Assembly (NCBI GenBank): GCA_002753735.1
Contig: PEAN01000013.1
Location: 6,625-70,624 of the forward strand
From: Magnetococcales bacterium DCbin4
GTDB taxonomy: Bacteria; Pseudomonadota; Magnetococcia; Magnetococcales; UBA8363
DNA length: 64,000 bases
Direction of reading: 5' to 3'
Below are positions 41,486 through 51,126 of this stretch, piece after piece (the stretch's first letter is position 1; the number at the start of each line of letters is the position of its first letter). A program made the position numbers and the translations under genes. The notes below the pieces were generated by a model. That model was not told where the DNA came from and searched no databases. It saw only the letters and a program-made list of their open reading frames with translations.

Positions 41486-42319
41486 TCAACCCAGTTCAAA
41501 GGAAGTGATGCCGTAGATGTGGTCGAGGGGGAGGCCGGGGTCGCCATGAAGGTACATGCGGGCGGTTTCGAAGACGGGCGTCATGCCATGTCGGGCGGCC
41601 AGTGCCAGGGCTTCGACATTGGGTTGTGGCAGGTCGAGGAACAAGGGTGCTCCGGGGACCATGGAAGATAATGCCTGAAACAGACGTTCGGCGACAGCGG
41701 GGGTGGTGGCGAACAAAGGGCCGATCTTGTGACCGAGGCGGCAGGGCCGAATGACGCCATAACCCGCCAAAACGTCATCGGTGATGATGGCCTTGCCGGG
41801 CAGGGTGGACCAATGGCGCAGAAAGGCGGTACGGGGCCGGCCGAAATGGTGCGCATCAAAGGCGTTCAGCCAGTCGAAAGGGATGGAGGCCAGGTCGATC
41901 ACCCCTGCGGGGGCTTCTCCACCTCCGATTCCCTGGAACCGTTGGTTGCGGTGGGCCAGGATGAAACCGGACCGGCGATAGTTTTCCTGTTGCGCAACGA
42001 CGCCATCCAACCCGATCCTGCGCCGGCCAAGCCGGGACAGGGCGGCCTGCCATAGATTCATCCCATGTCCACGGCCGCGAAACCCGGGGTGTACAATATA
42101 AAAACCCAAAAATCCAAACTGATCGTCATGGCGGACGGCGGAGATCAAGGCGATTGGCTGCCCATCCCGTTTCGCCAGGAGGAATCCTTGCGGATCGGCG
42201 GCATGAAAACACCGGGCATCATTCAGCCCCGGGTTCCAACCTTCGTTTGCCGCCCAATTGAGGGCCAGTTCCATTTCCGGCAAAGAGAGGGAATGGATGA
42301 CGGTCGTGGATTGATTCAT
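41486..42319 (-). CDS. GNAT-family N-acetyltransferase (two-domain)
   Basis: This is a 277-residue cytoplasmic protein. The N-terminal GNAT domain has FLGFYIVHPGFRGRGHGMNLW (about residues 70-90), containing the acetyl-CoA-binding R/QxxGxG/A element, and GLDGVVAQQENYRRSGF. The C-terminal half (GYGVIRPCRLGHKIGPLFA, then DLPQPNVEAL) is the YitH/HI0933-like second GNAT fold seen in this subgroup. The substrate is unknown. It is preceded by a repeat block and is transcribed alone. Confidence 0.85.
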   Translation of the reverse strand: MNQSTTVIHSLSLPEMELALNWAANEGWNPGLNDARCFHAADPQGFLLAKRDGQPIALISAVRHDDQFGFLGFYIVHPGFRGRGHGMNLWQAALSRLGRRRIGLDGVVAQQENYRRSGFILAHRNQRFQGIGGGEAPAGVIDLASIPFDWLNAFDAHHFGRPRTAFLRHWSTLPGKAIITDDVLAGYGVIRPCRLGHKIGPLFATTPAVAERLFQALSSMVPGAPLFLDLPQPNVEALALAARHGMTPVFETARMYLHGDPGLPLDHIYGITSFELG

Positions 42320-42358
42320 GGATCCGTCCTGTCAAATGATTCAAAACGATAAAAAATT

Positions 42359-42509
42359 ATCAAAAGAAAAAAGGGGGCTGGGGGACTGCCCCCAGGGTGT
42401 TGATTTTGTTTTCAAATCCAAACAAAAAGGTTTCCATGATCAAGCTTTTGACTGTGTTTTCAAAGTCAAAACCCCAGGTGCCATCCCCCAGCCCCATTTC
42501 CCTTTGAAT
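42359..42509. repeat. Paired inverted repeat between the GNAT and exonuclease genes
   Basis: The left unit (42359-42405) has A-run, GGGGGCTGGGGGACTGCCCC, CAGGGTGTTGATTTTG. The right unit (42461-42509) is its inverse: CAAAGTCAAAACCCCAGGTG, CCATCCCCCAGCCCC, then TTTCCCTTTGAATTC. The arms are more diverged than in the other blocks. It fills half of the 304-base gap 42320-42623; in the rest (42510-42623) I see nothing I can name. Confidence 0.75.
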
Positions 42510-42623
42510 TCAACAGGGGGAAGATGGAACAACCGATGCCGATAGCATACAGGGGTTGGTGCATCAAGCACAATCACGGTCGGATGGGAACCGGGATCCT
42601 TGGCCCGACACACGGTCTGATCA

Positions 42624-43271
42624 TCATGGGTTTCTTTGATGGCATCTGCGGATCGGGATGGATAAAGGGTGTGGCGGGGTGAATGGGTTGAGGCACGCTT
42701 GGACATCCGATTTCTTTGCCCGTTGCAGGGCACGGAGCAGGGGGTGGGACAGATGTGCAATCCTGAACCGTTGCATCAAGGTGGTCTCCATGTGGCACAG
42801 CAGGTGTGCGGTCATGGTTGCGTCCGCCATGGCACGATGGGCCTTGCCGGTATCGGGCAACGCCATGAATCTGGCCAGGGTCTCCAGTTTGTGGTTGGGT
42901 GCGGTGGGATAGACCCTTCGGGCCGCCAACATGGTACATGCGAATTCCTGTGGACGGGTTCGACCGATCCGTGCCAACTCGGCATCCCAAAATTTGCGAT
43001 CAAAGGATGCGTTATGGGCAACCAAAGGGAGGTCACCCACGAACTCGGCCACTTCCCCCATGACCTTGGCGGCGGAGGGGGCCTGCTGCACCATGTGGTT
43101 GGTAATGCCCGTCAGTTGGGTGATGAAGGCGGGGATTCTGATGCCGGCGTTCATGAGGCTTTGGTATTGCCGCACAATCCGACCATCCTGCACCACCACG
43201 GCCGCTATTTCCGTAGCCCGTTCCCCTGATTGGGGTGAAAGCCCGGTGGTTTCAAAATCGATGATGGCCAT
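42624..43271 (-). CDS. DEDDh 3'-5' exonuclease, DnaQ/epsilon-like
   Basis: This 215-residue protein has the exonuclease motifs IIDFETTGL (Exo I; Asp, Glu), LVAHNASFDRKFW (Exo II; Asp) and KAHRAMADATMTAHL (Exo III; His, Asp). All catalytic residues are present. It is shorter than and different from replicative epsilon at the C terminus, lacking a clear alpha-subunit-binding tail, so it is probably a proofreading-like or RNase T-like accessory exonuclease. I chose ATG 43271 because it places the DFETTGL motif at the usual distance; a GTG three codons earlier is also possible. Confidence 0.87.
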   Translation of the reverse strand: MAIIDFETTGLSPQSGERATEIAAVVVQDGRIVRQYQSLMNAGIRIPAFITQLTGITNHMVQQAPSAAKVMGEVAEFVGDLPLVAHNASFDRKFWDAELARIGRTRPQEFACTMLAARRVYPTAPNHKLETLARFMALPDTGKAHRAMADATMTAHLLCHMETTLMQRFRIAHLSHPLLRALQRAKKSDVQACLNPFTPPHPLSIPIRRCHQRNP

Positions 43272-43348
43272 GGTTTCCACAAAAATTGAACTCCGTTGTC
43301 TGTTGGCACATCGGTCCCGCCGATGGCATTTGGCCCGGTGCGCCTCGA

Positions 43349-45046
43349 TTATTGGAGATGCAGAATACGGTTGGCCCGGACATCTTCCAGGTCACGGGCT
43401 AGGATTGCGGGGGGAATGTCGAAGGTGGTGAATATTTTGTGGCACAAGGCGACCGAGGCTTCCAATTGCATCGAAATGACATGATTGGCCCCGAGGTGTT
43501 CCAATTCGGCAACTTCGCTGACAAAATTGGAACGGGCGACGATGAAGAGGTCGGAGCGCAGTTGCCGGGCGGTGGCGACGATGTTGCGGGTGGCGCTGGA
43601 AAAAGGGATGGTGATCATCATGGCTTTGGCATGCATGATGCCGGCATGTTGCAACACTGCCGCCTGGGTGGCATCGCCAAAATGAATGGGGGTGCCGTTG
43701 GCATGTTCCCGGCGGACGGTTTCGGGGTTGGTCTCCAGAATGATGTGGGGAATTTCATGTCTGCGGGAAAGCAGGGTCGCTGCCTGGCCGTTTTCGCCAA
43801 AGCCGATGATGATCAAATGGTTGTCCAGATCCTCCCGCGTGGCATGGGCCGGGTCGCGACCCACGGCCAGGGAACGAAACATCGGCCATTGTGCCAGTTT
43901 GCGTCCCAACACCCCCGAGCGTTGCACCAGATTGGGGGCCATGGCCATGGTCAGGATGGAAACGGCAAGAAAAAATTGATAGTTGAACGGGGAAAGCAGT
44001 TTTTCAGACATCCCCGCCTTGGCCAGGACAAAGGAGAATTCACCCACCTGTGCCAGCGACAGCCCGACCGCAACCGAGGTGGCGAAACCGGCTCCGGCAA
44101 ACATGGTCGAACCGAAGGTCAATATGATTTTGAGCACGATGACCATGGTCGCGGCGATGGCGATGTCGGACAGATGTGCCAGGAGGAATCCGGAGTCCAA
44201 CAGCATGCCGACCGAAACGAAAAACAGACTGGTGAAAATGTCACGGAACGGCAGAATGGAGGCGAATGCCTGATGACCGAATTCCGATTCGGAAATGATC
44301 AATCCCGCCAAAAACGCCCCCAGTGCCAGCGACAGGTCCGCCATCGAGGTGAGCCAGGCGACGCCGAGGCCGATGACAATGACGCTCAGGATGAATAATT
44401 CCGGGTCGCGTTGGCGCACGATGCGAAACAGCATGGTGGCGATCAAACGTCGGGCACCAAACCACAGGATGAGGCCGATGAGGGATGATTTGAACACAAA
44501 CATGCCAATCGCCAACATCGGATGCGCTGCGGTTCCCGACAACAGGGGGATCGACAGCAACATCGGGACGACGATAAGGTCCTGAAAGATGAGGATGCCC
44601 ACGGCAATGCCCCCATAGGGGGTTCCGGTCTCACCTCGCTGTTGCAGTATCTTGAGGACAATGGCGGTGGAACTCAAGGTGACCAGGAAACCGATGAACA
44701 ACGCATGATTCCAGGGGAGGGCGAGGTTCCAGACGATCAAGCTGGTGATCAGAGTGGTCAGGAGCACCTGAAGCCCGCCACCCACGAACACCGCCCGTTT
44801 CATCTTCATGATTTTCGACAGCGGCAATTCCAGGCCGATGGTGAACAACAGCAACATGACCCCGATTTCCGCCAGTTGGTCCACTTCATGGAGGGATGAG
44901 ACCAGGGAAAGTCCATGGGGCCCTGCAACCACTCCGGTGATCAAAAAACCCAGAATCGGGGCAATACGAAAACGATGGCACAGGTAGACCACCGTAACCG
45001 ACAGGGAAAATATGACCAATAGTTCGAAAAGAAACGAATTATGCAT
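43349..45046 (-). CDS. Kef/YbaL-type monovalent cation:proton antiporter with TrkA-N domain
   Basis: This 565-residue protein has about 12 membrane helices in the N-terminal ~380 residues (CPA2 exchanger: GFLITGVVAGPHGLSLV, IGVMLLLFTIGLEL, SLALGAFLAGLIISES). A cytoplasmic Rossmann-type RCK/TrkA-N domain follows (IIIGFGENGQAATLLSRR near residue 415; HFGDATQAAVL). Such proteins export K+ or Na+ in exchange for protons and are gated by nucleotides or glutathione through the RCK domain. No KefF/G-like partner gene is nearby. It appears monocistronic. Confidence 0.92.
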   Translation of the reverse strand: MHNSFLFELLVIFSLSVTVVYLCHRFRIAPILGFLITGVVAGPHGLSLVSSLHEVDQLAEIGVMLLLFTIGLELPLSKIMKMKRAVFVGGGLQVLLTTLITSLIVWNLALPWNHALFIGFLVTLSSTAIVLKILQQRGETGTPYGGIAVGILIFQDLIVVPMLLSIPLLSGTAAHPMLAIGMFVFKSSLIGLILWFGARRLIATMLFRIVRQRDPELFILSVIVIGLGVAWLTSMADLSLALGAFLAGLIISESEFGHQAFASILPFRDIFTSLFFVSVGMLLDSGFLLAHLSDIAIAATMVIVLKIILTFGSTMFAGAGFATSVAVGLSLAQVGEFSFVLAKAGMSEKLLSPFNYQFFLAVSILTMAMAPNLVQRSGVLGRKLAQWPMFRSLAVGRDPAHATREDLDNHLIIIGFGENGQAATLLSRRHEIPHIILETNPETVRREHANGTPIHFGDATQAAVLQHAGIMHAKAMMITIPFSSATRNIVATARQLRSDLFIVARSNFVSEVAELEHLGANHVISMQLEASVALCHKIFTTFDIPPAILARDLEDVRANRILHLQ

Positions 45047-45147
45047 GAAAGAACGACATCCATTCCATGGATCGGGTTGGGAAGGGGGAAGCCCCCTTCC
45101 CGGAATTCCTTGCGGAGAAACACGCTTCAGGTCAACGCAGTGGTCGT

Positions 45148-46086
45148 TCAGCCGTCGGCGGTGATGCTGTCAATCAATTCCTTGAGCACGTCGTTGGCTT
45201 TGTCATTGTCGATCTGGCAGGTTCCGGCATTGCGATGGCCGCCACCCCCGTATTTCAGGGCCAGTTCGCCGACATTGGTGTTGGAATCGCGTTTGATGAT
45301 CGATTTGCCAATGGCAAAGACGGTGTTCTGTTTTTGGAACCCCCACAACACATGGATGGAAATATTGCATTCCGGGAAGAGGGCATAGATCATGAAACGA
45401 TTCCCGGCCCAGATCGATTCCTCCTGACGCAGATCCAGGACCACCAGATTTTCATGCACCTTGGCACAATCCTGGACCTGTTGCCGGAATTTTTTCTCAT
45501 GCTCGAAATAGATATCGACCCGTTCCATGACATCGGGGAGTTTCAATATTTCTTCGATGGGTTTATCCCGGCAATAGTCGATCAACTGCATCATCAACTG
45601 ATAGTTGGAGACGGTGAAATTGCGGAACCGTCCCAGGCCGGTGCGGGCGTCCATCAGAAAGTTCATCAGGACCCAACCGGTGGGGTTGAGAATTTCATCG
45701 CGGGAAAACTGCGCCGAATCCCCTTTGTCCACCGCCTCCATCATCTCCTTGCTGATCCGGGTCAGCACCGATGCCCCCCCGTAATAATCGTAGACCACGC
45801 GGGCGGCGGAGGGGGCTTTGGGATCGATGATGTGGTTGTCGGGTTTTTTCCCGCCCCGGCGGATGGTTTCGCTCAGGTGGTGGTCAAATGCCAGATACAC
45901 CCCATCGACATAGGGCAGATTGGTCGAAATATCCCGGTTGGTGATGTCGATTTTGCCATCCTGCATGTCCTTGGGGTGAACGAACTTGATCTCTTCGATC
46001 ATGTCCAGTTCCTTGAGGATGACGGCGCACACCAGACCGTCAAAGTCGCTTCGGGTGACAAGCCGAAATTTGTTTTTCGGATTCAT
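45148..46086 (-). CDS. DHH-family phosphoesterase (exopolyphosphatase-like)
   Basis: This 312-residue protein has TRSDFDGLVCAVIL (about residues 10-23) and VYLAFDHHLSE near 65, giving the DHH-motif acidic and His metal ligands. The C-terminal DHHA1-like part has LKYGGGGHRNAGTCQI, the substrate-binding GGGH loop. Family members hydrolyse nano-RNA, cyclic dinucleotide intermediates or polyphosphate; I cannot choose among these. The several PilZ genes in the window make pGpG turnover a plausible but unproven role. Confidence 0.85.
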   Translation of the reverse strand: MNPKNKFRLVTRSDFDGLVCAVILKELDMIEEIKFVHPKDMQDGKIDITNRDISTNLPYVDGVYLAFDHHLSETIRRGGKKPDNHIIDPKAPSAARVVYDYYGGASVLTRISKEMMEAVDKGDSAQFSRDEILNPTGWVLMNFLMDARTGLGRFRNFTVSNYQLMMQLIDYCRDKPIEEILKLPDVMERVDIYFEHEKKFRQQVQDCAKVHENLVVLDLRQEESIWAGNRFMIYALFPECNISIHVLWGFQKQNTVFAIGKSIIKRDSNTNVGELALKYGGGGHRNAGTCQIDNDKANDVLKELIDSITADG

Positions 46087-46197
46087 TGGGACTCCTTCGA
46101 CATCGAAGTTGGGTTGTTCATTTTATGTTCCATCGGCCTGCATGTTGCGAATCGCATTCGCAACATACCATACCGAAAAAAAAAATGGATTCAAACC

Positions 46198-48357
46198 CTA
46201 TTTTTTTTCCCGGTGCCGCAATACCCAACAACGGTGGATCTTCGGGTGTCGGGCAAAATCGGGAGGGAGGGTATCGCGACTGATCTCCTGGATCCCCAGG
46301 GTCGATTGCAGCGCCGTTTCATCCAGTTTGAATCTTTGAAAGTTGGTCGAAAACAATAAAATACCGTGATGGCTCAACCGTGCGGCCGCCTGTTGAATCA
46401 GGTGGACATGGTCGTTTTGCAGATTCAAGGGCCGATCCATTCCCTTGGAGTTGGAAAAGCTGGGGGGATCCAGCAGGATCAGGTCAAAGCGTTCACGGGT
46501 ATCGCCGAGCCACGCCAGGCAATCGGCGCGCATGAAGCGATGACGGGGACCCATGGTGAAACCATTGAGTTCCATGTTTTTCCTGGCCCAATCGATATAC
46601 AGGTTGGACAGATCCACCGTCAGGGTCGATTCCGCCCCGCCGGCGGCGGCAAAGACGGTGGCGGTTCCGGTGTAACCGAACAGGTTGAGAAAACGCATGC
46701 CGTGGGCGTGTTCCCGGATCCAGCGCCGTACCTGGCGGAAATCAAGGAACAGGCCGGTATCCAATCGATCCTCAAGGTTGACCAGGAAGCGCAGACCCCC
46801 TTCTTCCACTTCCAGATAGCGTTCCTTGCGTTGGAACACGCCGTAGCGGGCACCCCCCTGGCCCCGTTTGCGGGTTTTGAGAAAGACGGCATCGGGGGAA
46901 CAGCCCAGATGTTCCGGAATCGCCGCCACCGCCATGCGCAACCGATCCCTGGCCTTTTGGGGATCGATGGTTTTTGGGGGCAGATATTCCTGCACATGCA
47001 CCGCAGTGCCGTAAAGATCGACCGCCAGGGCGAACTCGGGGATGTCGGCGTCGTAGAGACGGTAGCAGGAAATCTGGTCGCGACGGCACCATGCCGCCAA
47101 TTTTTTCTTGTTTTTGAGCAACCGGTTGACGAACGATGCCACTTCGACCGGTTTTTCATGGGTACCCTCCAGGATGGCCGTCTCGGGTGGGGCAACGGTT
47201 TTCTCGGGGGGATAATGAATGAGCAGGCAGGGGAGGGAGCCATTGTTGAGAGCATCCGTATGGTGTGCCTTCCGTCCCAGGGCCGCTTCAGCAGCTTCCA
47301 AGCCTGAAAAGATGGCGCAATGCCAATCGAAAAAATGGCGTTGGATCAATTCTCCCAGGCGTTGATGCAACACCAACACCTCATCACCCGATCCCATCCG
47401 GACGCCATAGGGGGGGTTGGTCAGAAGCAATCCCGGGGTGTCGGGTCCCGACTCCCGGGACAGGTGTTCCAAAGGTTGCCGTTCAAACCGGATGCGACCT
47501 TGCAATCCCGCCCGCGCCGCATTGGCCTTGGCGGCGATGATGGCCCCGGGGTGGGCATCCAATCCCACCATCTTCGGCAAATGTGCCAACCCTGCCGCAA
47601 ATCGTTCCCGTCCCTCTTCGCGGCAGCGGATCCACAGGGAGAGGTCCATGGGAACCCATCCCATGAATCCATGGTAGTCCCGTGACAATCCCGGGGGGCT
47701 GTCCGCCGCCATGAGGGCCGCTTCGATGGCAAGGGTTCCGGTGCCGCACATGGGATCGAGAAAGGGGGTTCCCTCCCGGGCCAGTTCCGGCCATCGGGCC
47801 AGCAGAAGAATGGAGGCGGCCAGGTTTTCCTTGAGCGGGGCATCCCCCGGTTGTTGCCGGTAGCCGCGGCGATGGAGGCTTTCTCCCGACAGGTCCAGGG
47901 CGATCATGACCCTTTTGTCGCGCAGGCGGCAATGGATCCGTACCTCGGGCCGTTCAATCCGGACCGAGGGCCGCTGTCCGGTTCGCTGGCGAAACCGGTC
48001 GGCGATGGCATCCTTGACCTTCATGCCGCCAAAATGGGTATGACGGATTCCCTGGCCCGTGCCGAAAAAATCGATGGCAAAGGTGTCACTGACCCGCAAA
48101 TGATCTTCCCAGGCCAGATCCAATACCCCGGCGTACAGGTCTTCCGGGGAATCGATGACGAAGCGTTTCAATGGCAACAACAGACGCGATGCCGTCCGGG
48201 ACCACAGACAGACCTGACAGACGGTGGTCAGGGATCCTTCAAAGGAAACGCCTCCCTGGGCCGGACGGATCTTTTTGGCGCCCAAGGTGTGCAATTCCCG
48301 GGCAAGGAGGGCTTCGGTCCCCTGGGGGGCGGTGGCAAAAAGGTCAAGGTTGGCCAA
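46198..48357 (-). CDS. rlmL: Bifunctional 23S rRNA methyltransferase RlmKL
   Basis: RlmL/RlmK methylate 23S rRNA at G2445 (N2) and G2069 (N7). This 719-residue protein is the fused form. It has a THUMP domain (about 45-155), a first methyltransferase with FLDPMCGTGTLAIEAAL and LLTNPPYGVRMG, and a second Rossmann methyltransferase with FLNLFGYTGTATVFAAAGGA and ILLDPPSFSNSKGM. Length and domain order are as in E. coli. The start is a TTG at 48357 with AGGA six nt upstream. It sits after the GDP-fucose synthase gene on the same strand. Confidence 0.95.
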   Translation of the reverse strand: MANLDLFATAPQGTEALLARELHTLGAKKIRPAQGGVSFEGSLTTVCQVCLWSRTASRLLLPLKRFVIDSPEDLYAGVLDLAWEDHLRVSDTFAIDFFGTGQGIRHTHFGGMKVKDAIADRFRQRTGQRPSVRIERPEVRIHCRLRDKRVMIALDLSGESLHRRGYRQQPGDAPLKENLAASILLLARWPELAREGTPFLDPMCGTGTLAIEAALMAADSPPGLSRDYHGFMGWVPMDLSLWIRCREEGRERFAAGLAHLPKMVGLDAHPGAIIAAKANAARAGLQGRIRFERQPLEHLSRESGPDTPGLLLTNPPYGVRMGSGDEVLVLHQRLGELIQRHFFDWHCAIFSGLEAAEAALGRKAHHTDALNNGSLPCLLIHYPPEKTVAPPETAILEGTHEKPVEVASFVNRLLKNKKKLAAWCRRDQISCYRLYDADIPEFALAVDLYGTAVHVQEYLPPKTIDPQKARDRLRMAVAAIPEHLGCSPDAVFLKTRKRGQGGARYGVFQRKERYLEVEEGGLRFLVNLEDRLDTGLFLDFRQVRRWIREHAHGMRFLNLFGYTGTATVFAAAGGAESTLTVDLSNLYIDWARKNMELNGFTMGPRHRFMRADCLAWLGDTRERFDLILLDPPSFSNSKGMDRPLNLQNDHVHLIQQAAARLSHHGILLFSTNFQRFKLDETALQSTLGIQEISRDTLPPDFARHPKIHRCWVLRHREKK

Positions 48358-48412
48358 GCGTGTTCCTGAAGGGCAGGTGGATATTCATTCTTTGAGGGTA
48401 CCATGAATGCGT

Positions 48413-49354
48413 TCAACTCCGGAACGAATCCTGATGATCGAGAAACCAACGGTAGGTTTGGGTGATCCCCTCTTCCAACGAGATTTTGGCCTTCCATCCC
48501 AGGGCGTTGATTTTGCTGACATCCAGGCATTTGACCGGTGTGCCGTCGGGTTTGGAGGGGTCAAAGCGCAATTCACCTGAAAAACCGATGATCTTTTGGA
48601 TCAATTGCGCCAACTCGGCAATCGTCAAATCGTGTCCCACTCCGACATTGATGATCTCTTCCGAATCATAATGGCGCATGAGGAAAATCGCCGCTTCCGC
48701 CAGGTCATCAACGAACAGGAATTCACGTCGGGGCTGGCCCGATCCCCAGATGACCACCTGTTGTTCCCCCCGGATCCTGGCTTCGTGGAATCGCCGGATC
48801 AACGCTGGCAGAACATGGGAATTTTCATGGTGAAAATTATCTCCGAAGCCGTAAAGATTGGTCGGCATGAGGCTGATGGCATTGAGTCCATATTGCCGAC
48901 GGTAGGCCTGGGTCATGCGAATACCCGCAATTTTGGCAATGGCATACCATTGGTTGGTCTCTTCGAGTGGACCGGTCAGCAGACTTTCTTCCCGGATGGG
49001 TTGTGCGGCATCTCGGGGATAAATGCATGAAGATCCGAGAAAGAGCAGTTTTTTTACCGGATAGCGCCTGGCGGCTTCGATGCAGTTGTTTTGTATTTGC
49101 AGATTGCTGTAAATGAATTCAGCGGGGTAGGTGGTGTTGGCATGGATGCCACCGACCCTGGCTGCCGCCAAAAATACGAACTCGGGGCGTTGGCTTGCGA
49201 AAAACTGTTCCACATCCGCTTGTCGGGTCAGGTCCAATTCCCGGTGGGTCCGTTCCAGAAGGTGTTCATATCCTTCCTGGCGCAATTTCCGGGCGATGGC
49301 TCCACCCACCATGCCGTGATGTCCCGCCACGAAGATTCGCTGTTTTTTATCCAT
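48413..49354 (-). CDS. fcl: GDP-L-fucose synthase
   Basis: The enzyme converts GDP-4-keto-6-deoxymannose to GDP-L-fucose in two NADPH-dependent steps. This 313-residue short-chain epimerase/reductase has the NADP-binding [16 protein letters not shown] near the start. The catalytic Ser is in LGSSCIYP and the YxxxK motif is in [20 protein letters not shown]-like [11 protein letters not shown] follows. The ATG at 49354 with AGGAGGT upstream gives the canonical start. GDP-mannose dehydratase is not in the window. The nearby glycosyltransferase genes suggest use in surface polysaccharide. Confidence 0.93.
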   Translation of the reverse strand: MDKKQRIFVAGHHGMVGGAIARKLRQEGYEHLLERTHRELDLTRQADVEQFFASQRPEFVFLAAARVGGIHANTTYPAEFIYSNLQIQNNCIEAARRYPVKKLLFLGSSCIYPRDAAQPIREESLLTGPLEETNQWYAIAKIAGIRMTQAYRRQYGLNAISLMPTNLYGFGDNFHHENSHVLPALIRRFHEARIRGEQQVVIWGSGQPRREFLFVDDLAEAAIFLMRHYDSEEIINVGVGHDLTIAELAQLIQKIIGFSGELRFDPSKPDGTPVKCLDVSKINALGWKAKISLEEGITQTYRWFLDHQDSFRS

Positions 49355-49507
49355 GAACAAGGTGACCTCCTCGGCAATGTTGATCTCCCGGACGAAAGAA
49401 TCCATTCCCATTTCCGTTGGCATCATCCTGCTTGTTTTGGATCGGCTGCGCAAGCGGTCTGATTCCGGTTTTGCTGGACAAACAGCCGAACCTTCCATTC
49501 CGACGTT

Positions 49508-49762
49508 CTAACCCAGGCGGATTTTCATGACCAGGACGATGACCAGCAGGATGAAGGCGAGCGAGTTGGCCATGATGATCGGCCAGGCATGCAACACCAC
49601 ACCATAGATCACCCACAGGAAGGCCCCCATGCTCGACATGGCGTACATCCAAAATGAAATGCCACTGGTATCGCGGGTTTTGAAGGTTCGCACCACCTGG
49701 GGGACCAGGCCGAACGTCGTCAGGCAGGCGGCGGCGAAACCGAGGAGCGAAACAAGGTCCAT
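49508..49762 (-). CDS. SemiSWEET-type sugar transporter
   Basis: This protein of about 84 residues has three membrane helices and one PQ-loop motif: LVPQVVRTFKTRDTSGISFW, then MSSMGAFLWVIYGVVL and a final LAFILLVIVLVMKI. SemiSWEETs dimerise to form a small sugar uniporter. The start at 49762 (MDLVSLLGF) places the first helix correctly; an ATG at 49795 would add 11 polar residues. It lies next to polysaccharide genes but its substrate cannot be read from sequence. Confidence 0.88.
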   Translation of the reverse strand: MDLVSLLGFAAACLTTFGLVPQVVRTFKTRDTSGISFWMYAMSSMGAFLWVIYGVVLHAWPIIMANSLAFILLVIVLVMKIRLG

Positions 49763-49855
49763 GATCCAGATACCATCGGGTGAAGGTGGAACCATCCCAT
49801 CCAGCGGAATCGGGTGTCACTTTACAGCATTCCAAGGCAACCGTATGCTCTTGTC

Positions 49856-51046
49856 ATGAACATTTTGACCTTCACCACCCTATATCCCAACGACAGCCAG
49901 CCCACACATGGCCTGTTCGTGGAACATCGTGTCCGGCGGGTGGCGCAGAGTGGTATGGCCAACGTCCGGATTCTGGCCCCGGTGGCGTGGTTTCCCTTCA
50001 CCCACCCCCGATTCGGCAATTATGCCGGTCTGGCCCGTGTCCCCGGGAATGACCGTCGGCATGGTTTGATCATCGACCATCCCCGGTTTCCCCTGATTCC
50101 GAAAATCGGGATGAATCTGACCCCCTTCACCATGGCGGCGGCGATGGTGCGTCCTTTGCGCGCCATCATGGCCCGGGGGTTTGATGTTTCGTTGATCGAT
50201 GCCCATTTCCTCTATCCTGACGGTGTCGCGGCGGCGTTGTTGGGGCAATGGTTTGACCTGCCGGTGGTCCTGACCGGCCGTGGAACCGACATTACCCTGA
50301 TCCCGCAATACGCCGTGCCACGACGCCTGATCACCTGGGCCTGCCACCGTGCGGCGGCGGTGATCACGGTGTGCGAGGCCCTCAAACAGGCGTTGCTCCC
50401 GTTGGGGATTCCCGAGGGGCACATCCGGGTTTTTCCCAATGGGGTGGATCTGGATCTGTTCCGCCCCCTGGATCGGGAGGCGGCACGGCGGGAATTGGGA
50501 GTTGAAGGGATGACATTGCTTTCGGTGGGACATCTGGTGCAACGCAAGGGACATGACATTCCGATCCGTGCCTTGACTGCATTGCCCGGGGTCCGTCTGA
50601 TGGTGGTCGGAGGGGGCGGGACCTTCGAAGACGACAACGAGGTGGCGTTGAAACAGTTGGCACACGATCTGGGGGTCGCCGATCGGGTTCATTTTGCGGG
50701 GGCGGTGCCGCAGACCCGGTTGCCGTTGTACTATTCCGCCGCGGATGTTCTGGTTCTGGCCAGTGCCCGTGAGGGATGGGCCAACGTGTTGTTGGAGGCG
50801 ATGGCCTGCGGCTTGCCGGTGATCGCCTCCAATGTTTGGGGAACTCCGGAAGTGGTGGCGGCCCCCGAGGCGGGGATGTTGATGCATGAGCGTTCGGTCG
50901 ATGGGTTCCTCACTGCTTTTGCCCAACTGTCCGCCGATATGCCCGACCGCACCCGAACCCGGCGTTATGCGGAACAGTATTCCTGGGATCGGACGACCCG
51001 GAATCAGCTTGAATTGTTTCGGGGTATCCTTGGGTTCAAGGAATAA
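49856..51046 (+). CDS. Glycosyltransferase family 4 protein
   Basis: This 396-residue GT-B enzyme has an N-terminal acceptor domain (TFTTLYPNDSQPTHGLFVE, typical of the WcaC/TagB group). The C-terminal nucleotide-sugar domain has LSVGHLVQRKGHDIPI, the E-x7-E-like block SAREGWANVLLEAMACGLPVIAS and ARREL. It is a retaining GT4, probably acting at the inner membrane in exopolysaccharide or O-antigen assembly. A second GT4 gene follows in the same direction after a repeat unit. Confidence 0.9.
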   Translation: MNILTFTTLYPNDSQPTHGLFVEHRVRRVAQSGMANVRILAPVAWFPFTHPRFGNYAGLARVPGNDRRHGLIIDHPRFPLIPKIGMNLTPFTMAAAMVRPLRAIMARGFDVSLIDAHFLYPDGVAAALLGQWFDLPVVLTGRGTDITLIPQYAVPRRLITWACHRAAAVITVCEALKQALLPLGIPEGHIRVFPNGVDLDLFRPLDREAARRELGVEGMTLLSVGHLVQRKGHDIPIRALTALPGVRLMVVGGGGTFEDDNEVALKQLAHDLGVADRVHFAGAVPQTRLPLYYSAADVLVLASAREGWANVLLEAMACGLPVIASNVWGTPEVVAAPEAGMLMHERSVDGFLTAFAQLSADMPDRTRTRRYAEQYSWDRTTRNQLELFRGILGFKE

Positions 51047-51047
51047 A

Positions 51048-51105
51048 TCATTGAAAGGGAGAAGGGCGCTGGGGCAATCCCTTGAGGCTTTGATCCCTTG
51101 ATCAT
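51048..51105 (+). repeat. Short interspersed repeat unit between glycosyltransferase genes
   Basis: CATTGAAAGGGAGAAGGGCG, then CTGGGGCAATCCC, TTGAGGCTTTGATCCCTTGATCA, is a degenerate single unit of the family described at 1-50. It ends 20 nt before the next ATG, so it may affect translation of the second gene. Confidence 0.55.
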
Positions 51106-51126
51106 TTTTGCAACCAAAGGTCGATC

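Noticed and set aside
33600-41500. A reverse transcriptase, Avd-like gene or template repeat for the proposed DGR
   Set aside because: I looked through all frames for RT motifs such as (Y/F)xDD with flanking blocks and for a second copy of the VR with adenines, and found neither; they must lie elsewhere if the idea is right.
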